Shown here in pieces: positions 57,335 to 64,000 of a stretch of DNA of 64,000 nucleotides. Source of the stretch: Termitomyces sp. T153. Lineage: Eukaryota; Basidiomycota; Agaricomycetes; Agaricales; Lyophyllaceae. The translations under genes were made by a program, and so were the position numbers. The notes beneath the pieces are model-generated. The model was not told where the DNA came from, did not search any database, and was given only the letters and a program-made list of their open reading frames with translations. The stretch is from the NCBI GenBank assembly GCA_018296165.2, contig JACKQL020000001.1:1-64000 (forward strand). The letters run 5' to 3'. Positions within the stretch are counted from its first letter, which is position 1; each line of letters begins with the position of its first letter.

Positions 57335-59431
57335 CTAGACAACTGGAGGACCAGGTACATTTGGTGGGGGATCATGTGGCTTGGAGGTGCTGTGGCCATG
57401 TTGTGGCACAATCTCATCTGGAGAATGAAGTAGTGCTGGGCATATTATTTCTATATCCATTGAATGCCCAGTGGCAGCAATGAGGCTGGCTAAAATAGTT
57501 TCAACACTAGTAGGCACAGTGGATTCATTACTGGTTGCCAGTCCAGTAGTGATGGCAGAGTTGGTGATGATGGCAGCAGGCCTGGTAAAGGTGATGGAGT
57601 TAGTGGTGATGGCCAAGTTGGTGACACTGGCAGCAGGCCCAGTGCAGTTAACAAATTTGGTGGTGGACCTGCTGGGAATGCCAGAATTGGTCACAATAGT
57701 GACAGGGTCACTGATGAGAGCAGAGTTGTCAGCAATGGCAGACTGATCAACAGCAATGGCTACAGCAGTGGCACGGTCCATCTCACTCTCATCCTCCTTG
57801 GGATAGGCAGCCTTGTCATTGTTGGGCTCTTCTGCCTCAGCAATGGGTGCTAGAGTAGAAGCTGGTGCAGGTGGAAGGCTGCTGATGCTGGGGGCTGGTT
57901 GGATGGGAGGGAGGAGATTTGAAGCTGGTTTTGAAAATTGTCAACTATGCCCCAGAGCATAATAATGTTGACTTTGTTCTGTATGAGATGCCCAGCATGA
58001 GCCTTGACAGTTTGCTTTGTTCTGTTGAGGTCAGATGTCATGCCCACAACACTTGTGTTAATAATGTCCACAGTATCAATGATGTCCATGCACTCATCAA
58101 GCACTCACAGCATTGTATTATACCACTGGACCATCTTCTCCATCTTTGTAAACCTTGTCTCCTCAGCTAGCACAAACCCTGACCTCATCTCTTTCAATAC
58201 AACCTCAATTCCTTCATTGATGAAATTGAGCTGTTGGTTTAACTCCACCATAGCTCATGAAAGGATGGCTTTGACAGATTTGGTAGAGATTGGTGGATCT
58301 GCCCACTGCTTGCCCTTTCTCTTTCTGCTAGTCATCAGTGGGTCCACTTGCTCCTGCCCCTTTCCACTGGCTTCTGGCAGATCTGTCATTTCCTTTCCCC
58401 TTCCCTTTCTGCTGGCCACTGGCATATCTGCCAGCCAGATTGTTGACAGCCTAGCAACTGGTGTTGTTGGTTCTGTCTGTTGTCAGTAAATGATTTCAGT
58501 TGAGGAAATCAACACTTACCCTCAACATACTCAGCAGACTTGGATTTTCTCTGCCTTTTCTCCTTCTTTCCCTTCTTGCCCTTGTTCCTCCAGACCTCTT
58601 CCTTGTAATCCCTCATGAGACTGCATTTTTTCTTGAGGACAAGCTGGCAGGCATTGCACAAGGTTCCTCCCTTTGTCTTGACACATTGGGGCCCCTTTTT
58701 TAACAGTATTGGCAAGGAGGGTCAAGCAGTGCCCCTATACAAGGAGGTGCTGTCATGAGGTACTTCCCTAACCTCATTGATGGTGTGATCTCCCCCTGCC
58801 AATGTTCCCCATCATCAGAATGATCATTGTTATCATTTGAGTCATTCTTGTCATCTTCATCCAAGGCAATGGATTGATATTCAGACTGGCTGGGAGGAGG
58901 AGAACTATAAAGCAGAGTTTGGGCAGTGTATTTCCTGCATTCTCATTGGGGTATCTGTGCTTCACTAGCCTTTTTGATCAGCCAGGGTTGGGCTGGGACC
59001 AGCTCTGCTAGTGATGACAGCCTTGACACCAATACTCTACCAGGTTTTGATGAGGGACCTGCTGGGGATGGCAGAGCCATCCACTATGGACACTGGACCC
59101 ACTGGTATTACTGGATCCACTGCAACTATCAGTGGATCAATTGCTGAATTTTGTTTCAAAATTTCCAAAGGTGAAGGATCCAATGTTAAACACAAACCTG
59201 CCACTCCTCCTGCTGCCTGGCCCTTGTTGACCTCCTGGGCTTCCTTCCTTGCCTGTGACTCCTTGAAATACACCCTGCCTTCTCTTTCAACTCCTCAAGT
59301 GCCTTCACATCTGACAGCTTCCTTGATAAAATCCAGAGGGCCTCATTGGAAAAGCTTTTCCTTGCCTCCAGAACAAGTTGTTTGTCTTTGGCCTGAGATA
59401 TTTGCTTCCACAAAGAATTCTTCAGCACCAT
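57335..59431 (-). pseudogene. Zinc-cluster/coiled-coil gene, decayed
   Basis: Minus-strand segments in order: a charged helical N-terminus (LKNSLWKQISQAKDKQ), VYFKESQARKEAQEVNKGQ, an acidic Asp/Asn-rich stretch (about 58870-58800), a cysteine cluster with CQYC, then GPQCVK and LCNACQLVLKKKC (58730-58630; overall CX2CX5CX8CX2CX7C), a basic stretch, an intron at about 58519-58473 (GTAAGT...CAG), a coiled coil (MVELNQQLNFINEGIE, about 58250-57930) and a Ser/Thr/Ala tail with NSAITT-type repeats ending PPNVPGPPVV (57338). It needs one stop readthrough and two or three frameshifts. The architecture parallels the antisense gene of Element I. Function unknown. Confidence 0.5.
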
Positions 59432-59880
59432 CTATGAGTGTGGCATATTATCTTACAAATAGAGTTGCTCACCAATTGTTTAACCCTACTCTGGACATCT
59501 GACAAGTCTCCTCTCAGAGCAGAGACCAACACAGAGTTCTCAGTGTTGTAGAGCTGTTGGAAAAGGACCTCAGTGGATGGAAACATAGCATGGCAGACAG
59601 CAATGAGCAGATGAGTGGTGGCTTGTGAGCAAAAGAGGACTTGAAAGTCAAGAATTTGAAAATTGGGGTCACATGCATCTATTGATTTACATGTACTGTC
59701 TAAAAGCAGTATGGCTGCCAAAGGAGGTTGAATTTGATGCTTTGATGAGATTTTGATGGCTGCTAAAGAAGATTGATGCCTTCCAAAGAATTCTGATCCT
59801 CTATAAAGAATTCTGATGCATTCCCAAGCATCTAAAGGAACCATGACCAATATGATGTGTTCTCCATTGATTTTGTTCAA
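59432..59880 (-). repeat. Diverged copy of the 5' end of the KDZ block
   Basis: About 120 bp (59580-59700) align with 56840-56945, including FQILDFQVLF in translation (VQILDFQVLF in the KDZ copy). The two genes therefore share similar upstream DNA. A 152-codon minus-strand frame spans it. Confidence 0.45.
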
Positions 59881-59966
59881 CTGGCATAATGCTGTGTTTC
59901 TGCTGTTCCTTAATTGTTATTTTTGCAGTTAAAATAAATCTTCATATCACTTTTCATTTAAGTGGC

Positions 59967-60432
59967 TTGTTGCCAGTGGTGGTATTGGCTTTGGCCACCC
60001 CCCATCTTCTCAGTGGCTTTCTGATGGTGCTAAGCAGATATGTTTCTGAGAGCAGATTTTGTCACAAGTGGCAGCAGCTGGTCAGGAGAAATGGCTGGCA
60101 GCTGGATCTGCTGCCATCATGCAACTCCATTGATATAAAGATGAGTGCAAAGTCATCTAGACAGTGTGTCAAATATAGAACCTGAACAGCAAACTTATCA
60201 GGAGATTACAGTACATGCAAGTTCAATATGATCTAAAGATGTGAGTCATGAAAGACAAGCATTGTGATTTGTTGCCAGTGGTGGTACTGGCTTTGGCCAC
60301 CCCCTGTCTTCTCAGCAGCTTTCTGATGGCACTAGGCAGATATGTTCCTGAGGGCAGATTTTGTCACATGCAGTGGCAGCCAGTCATGAAAAATGGCCAG
60401 TGGCTGGATCCACTACCAGTCTGCTGACACCA
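59967..60432 (+). repeat. Direct duplication of about 155 bp
   Basis: 59967-60122 and 60271-60432 align throughout (TTGTTGCCAGTGGTGGTA..., GGCAGATATGTT..., GATTTTGTCACA...). About 150 bp of unrelated sequence lies between. Confidence 0.75.
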
Positions 60433-60700
60433 GCAGATTTTAGTATTGAGCAGAGCCAGTCACTATTAAATGTAATTGCAATGGACCTGATAGTAATTAG
60501 TAGCTCCAGATCCTGGTCAAAGGACTTCACTGGATATGTATAGTATGGCACAATGTATGGCCTCCACAGCACCTGTATAATCCACTACATTGTGAGGATT
60601 CCACTATGGTATAGCAGACTCTGCCAGTGACATAGGATACAATCCAAAGCATGCTCTGCTGTAATGTAAGACACACTACATGTGTATGTCTCTATGTGTT
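60433..60700 (+). repeat. Second copy of the block tail at the inversion breakpoint
   Basis: 60590-60680 aligns with 50300-50380 in the same orientation. It ends where the LTR piece begins. No coding signal. Confidence 0.5.
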
Positions 60701-60866
60701 CCCAGACCACTTTGGGCTTGCTTGGACCACTCCCCTTGACTTACTCTTGCAAGTATCTAAAGTCTGGACCTCTCCAAAGCACTAGGTTATCAGTGTAGGA
60801 CATTGCATCTGCCTAGTAAGAACTTGCCTAGTTAAGCTGAGCCCCTGTGATCAGCAGAACCTGACA
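60701..60866 (+). mobile_element. Second part of the LTR split by inversion
   Basis: This is a plus-strand U5 end, from the AGACCACTTTGGGC block to CCTGACA, followed by GCTGA (60867-60871). Joined to the reverse complement of 50402-51373 it gives a complete LTR of about 1.14 kb flanked by GCTGA on both sides. Confidence 0.8.
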
Positions 60867-61084
60867 GCTGATAGGAGAAATGAGAGTACACTGTAGTGCC
60901 AGGAAAAATGAGTGCACTGGATTCCCAATTCCTGCTAGAAAGGCTGCTACCAGAAGGCTTCTGGCAGTGGAAATAGATATATACCAGACCACCAGGGAAA
61001 AGTGTTGCATCCACAGGAATTTCTAAAACAACTGAAGCTACAAAACATTCAAAGCCATCAGATGTTATATGGAATAGCTGAAAT

Positions 61085-61205
61085 CAAATAGAAAAAAATC
61101 AATCATTACAAATTGCTAGATCAAGGGAGGGAGTCAAATCCTAGGCCTGACAGTTGGAGTGTGGCTTAACCAACAATCAAAACCACTGATCCATGGTAGC
61201 TCACA
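61085..61205 (-). repeat. tRNA-like module B1
   Basis: On the minus strand TGGATCAGTGG (A box), GATTTGACTCC (B box) and a seven-T run (61098-61092). It is the counterpart of A1. Confidence 0.55.
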
Positions 61206-61289
61206 ATAACATGTCATTATAGGCATTTGCTGGAACAAACAATTGTCAATTAAAATAATGACTAAAAAACCTTTCCATAATTACAGAAT

Positions 61290-62405
61290 ATCAAGTAAGA
61301 GATTCAAACCTATCACAAGCTACTACTGGACCTCCAGACCTTCCCCCAGAACACCCCACCTCCCCAGAGCTTCCTCCAATGCTTCTCCCAACTCAACTCA
61401 GCCTTTGTTAACCCACAGCACTCATCCTGGCTAACTCTGACACTTTTTTGGCAAACTCCAATGACCTCCTAGCAAACTCTGGCACATCTCCTAGAGGCCT
61501 CCTCAGCTCCCCCTCTTACCTACAAGACTCCCAAGCCTCTTCAACACTTCTCTTAGCCCAGGCATATATCACTAAACCACTCCAACAACCTACATAACCA
61601 CTCTGGAGCTCCCTGACAACTGCAGGACAGACCATGTTCCCATTAGAATGTCACCACAGCCCACTCTCTGATTAGAGCCAACACCTGCCAACTCTGCACA
61701 GCTCCAATGAGCCCTGCCATTCCACCCTCAGATATTACTTTATTTGGTTACTTGTGTCTTGTGTTTCTCTCTATTTCCCAGTCTTGTCTCTGTTTCTACT
61801 TTTAGCCTCAAATCTATTTCCTATCTTAGTTCCATCTCATCTTGCCTTTGTCTTGTCTTGCCTGTCTCTGTTTCCTTTATTGTTCCTAAGTCCCTTCAAC
61901 TCTAACATCATTACAAACTCCACACACAAGCTATGACCCTTCAAACATTCTTATGACAACTCTGGACTTTGTCCTATGCTTGGCCTCAGAACTCATCACT
62001 CTTGATTGATCCCCCCATCAAACTCCAGCTCCACTCCCATCACTCATGAAGCCTCTGCTTACTCTGCAGCCCATACACTTGCTTACAGGCTTGTACCTGA
62101 TGCTTGCCCAAGCTCAATGTTTAATATACTTGGTCTTAGACTTCCCTGGACCACTCCAGACTTGCTCAGACCACTTATCTGAGCTTCCCCTCACAAATAT
62201 GTAAAGTCTGCACCAACCCCAGAGTGCTAGATTATAAGTGCAGGACATTGTGTCTGCCTATTAAGGACTTGCCCAGTTAAGCTAATCTCCTATAATCAGC
62301 AGGACCTGATAAAACCCTCAACCTGAGCATATGAAGCTGTGGACATTAGCAGACCCCTAACATTTAAACTCATTAAGCTACAAGGGCCTGATGTATCAGG
62401 CAAGG
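61290..62405 (-). repeat. tRNA-Met-like module B4, split by a solo LTR
   Basis: The parts 61290-61310 and 62312-62405 together match A4: TAGCTTAATGAG (A box), CTTCATATGC (CAT in the loop) and a GAATC/GGGTTT B box on the minus strand. The solo LTR sits inside the B box. Confidence 0.6.
61311..62311 (+). mobile_element. Solo LTR with AAACC target-site duplication
   Basis: It starts TATCACAAGC and ends CCTGATA, a TG...CA pair with both ends mutated to TATCA/TGATA. AAACC flanks it (61306-61310, 62312-62316). U3 shows the repeats of about 27 bp typical of the family (61433-61490). It gives the full-length model for the fragment at 20505. Confidence 0.85.
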
Positions 62406-62764
62406 TTAATAGCCTCTGTAAAGCAATGTTGGCTGCAGAACACAGCCTGAATACCCAAACCATGAGGGTATTTGGCTAAACAATGGTCAATTGAAATGAT
62501 TACTAAAAATGTTTCTATACCATTAAAATCAAGCAAGGGATTCAAACCCACAACCAGACAGATGGTTGAACTGGAGTAATGAACAATCCAGAACAGTGAA
62601 CCATAGTGCTTTGGAACATATTTTAGAGCAAACAGTGGACAATCAAAAATAAATTTATAGACAACAATGTTAAGCAAGGGATAAACCATGAGAGTTGCTT
62701 CAGAGTGTGCCTAAACATTGGTTAGAGCACAGAAGAAAAAGCACGATAAATAAAATGAAAGATC
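62406..62764 (-). repeat. tRNA-like module (62525-62605) and flanks
   Basis: On the minus strand GGGTTTGAATCCC (B box) with a GTGGG-type T stem lies near 62535-62547, and a TGGTTCACTG A-box-like stretch near 62600. The sequence around it repeats motifs of 49160-49220 and 49560-49640. Confidence 0.45.
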
Positions 62765-62870
62765 AAATCAGTAGACAATTGGCAGATCAGGGAGTCAAAC
62801 CCTCATCCTGACAAAGAGAAGCATAACCTTATGGCACTTTGAACCACTAAGCCATAATGCTGTCCTAATA
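62765..62870 (-). repeat. tRNA-like module B5
   Basis: On the minus strand TGGCTTAGTGG is a consensus A box (with a TGGC/GCCA arm) and GGGTTTGACTCCC a B box one base from cons. It has no acceptor stem. It is the best-preserved promoter of the series. Confidence 0.6.
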
Positions 62871-63300
62871 ATGATATTTTTACAAATCATTTGCAGAGTG
62901 CCCAAATCATTGGCATGGTCATTTCTACTGGGCTTGCAATGGATGAACAGTTCTGTGACAGCTTCTTGCCCCTATAAAAATGCTTCTGTGACAGCTTCCC
63001 ATGCCTAACACTTTGACAGATTTCAACAAATATCTATACAGACAAACCAAAAGCTTTTGAATGGAAATGCTTCTGTAATGAAAATGCTTTTGTGATGGGA
63101 TCTGGCAATGGACAAAAAATCAACAATGGAGTGGCCTCAAAAGTTATATGACAGCACACACTAGCTAATGGAACTGCTTTTTGCAACAGATGTCATATAG
63201 CAATGGAAAGTGGAGACAACAGAAAGAGTTATATGACAGCACACACCAGCTGACAGAACTGCTTTTTGCAACAGATGTCATATAGCAATGGAAAGTGGAC
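62871..63300 (+). repeat. Tail of composite block copy 2 with duplicated 88-bp unit
   Basis: This matches 49766-50155 in order. The AACTGCTTTTTGCAACAG unit occurs twice (about 63170 and 63258). No coding signal. Confidence 0.55.
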
Positions 63301-64000
63301 TGTCAGGTTCCACTGACCCCGGGGGCTCAGCTGCACTGGGCAGGTCCTTACTAGGTGGGCGTGATCCCCTTGCACTGGCAACTGGACACTTGAAAGCGTT
63401 CTGGACACTGATTGCTTGTGTGGATAGTCAGTGGGATGTGATCTGAACAGGTCTGGGGAGGTCTGGAGAAGTCGGATTGCGAGGAAACAGGACAGGCTTG
63501 GTGGGGTTCAGGCAGAAGACCATATGGGAGATTTGCAGATGCAAAGGGGTAGGAGGCTACGCGATCAATGGGAGCGGAGCCGGGGTTTGATGGAAGATCA
63601 ATTGGGGTTGATGGAGTCCGGGACCGAGCGAAGAGCAAGGTTTGGATCTGGTGAAAGAGTGTCGGGGTTTGTAATCATAATCGCGGAGTTCGTGAGGTTG
63701 TTAAGGTTGAGGAAGACTTGGGCACAATGGCCGGATGGAGTCACCGAGACAGCGTCAGACGAAATGAAATGGAGTCAAGATGGAACAAGAATAGGTTTGA
63801 GCGGAGATACGAAACAATAACGAGAATGATAACGAAATGGAGACAAGACAAGACCAGGAGACTGAGATAAGACTGGGAGACTGAGATAAGACCGGGAGAC
63901 TGAGAGTAAGGAAAACAAGACATGGAACACGGAACACAAGAAAGAAAACAATAAGACCATAGGTAACGTTAACAATAGGTAGGTAATATCAAGACTAGAG
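63301..64000 (-). mobile_element. LTR of Element-I family, cut by window end
   Basis: It begins TGTCAGGTTCC on the plus strand (the U5 end of a minus-strand LTR). The start block AATATCAAGACT lies at 63985-63996. Three tandem units of about 19 bp around GGGAGACTGAGATAAGA lie at 63848-63909. CpG-rich and closely similar to 1-592. Confidence 0.85.

Noticed and set aside
57471..57746. Plus-strand Val/Ala/Met-rich frame
   Set aside because: The shadow of the Thr/Ala-repeat tail of the minus-strand zinc-cluster gene.

Overview
This window looks like the repeat-rich, gene-poor DNA of a filamentous basidiomycete, probably an Agaricomycete. The evidence is Tf1-like self-primed Ty3/Gypsy chromoviruses, a KDZ transposase with a CxC2-type cysteine cluster, fungal-size introns of about 45-55 nt with GTAAGT donors, and lineage-typical zinc-cluster/coiled-coil proteins. 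I recognise no ordinary housekeeping gene, rRNA or convincing functional tRNA. Almost everything is transposon: intact, nested, truncated or rearranged. Species and family names here come from pattern recognition, with no database search. Layout: 1-2.4 kb holds LTRs of two families. 2.4-7.7 kb is low-CpG sequence with a Copia pol remnant and a decayed agaricomycete-type gene. 7.71-18.19 kb is Element I, a chromovirus with LTRs, a self-priming PBS, broken gag-pol and a long 3' region carrying an antisense three-exon gene. 18.2-21 kb is a truncated second copy of its 3' end plus LTR pieces. 21-22.5 kb is an unrelated integrase fragment and a palindrome-bearing spacer. 22.5-26.3 kb (plus 33.32-33.42 kb) is Element III, a decayed minus-strand relative of Element I. 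Its 5' LTR was split by Element II (26.33-33.32 kb, minus, TSD GTCTG), whose own 3' LTR holds an 879-bp LTR-like insertion (TSD CTAAT). 33.4-34.2 kb is another Element-I-like 3' end with an antisense ORF start. From 34.19 to 63.3 kb there are two copies of one composite block: KDZ transposase gene, an acidic Ser-rich ORF, 55-bp repeats (copy 1), an array of tRNA-like modules with Pol III-style signals, then short repeats. Copy 1 (34.19-50.40 kb) is interrupted by Element IV (37.89-46.27 kb), a very young Gypsy element with intact catalytic motifs, near-identical LTRs and two candidate -1 frameshift sites. Copy 2 has been split by an inversion of about 10.3 kb (50.40-60.70 kb). The inversion cut a solo LTR in two, leaving the KDZ half inverted and the tRNA-like half direct. 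A decayed zinc-cluster/coiled-coil gene lies in the inverted segment. The window ends in another LTR (63.30-64.00 kb). How the parts work together: the Element I, II and III families share a chromovirus plan, and I and II appear to prime reverse transcription from their own RNA 5' ends. Element IV encodes Gag, protease and RT-RNase H-integrase in three successive frames. The strongest novelty candidates are the recurrent antisense gene in the 3' region of the Tf1-like elements, the double -1 frameshift layout of Element IV, the tRNA-like Pol III arrays, and the LTR-split inversion.
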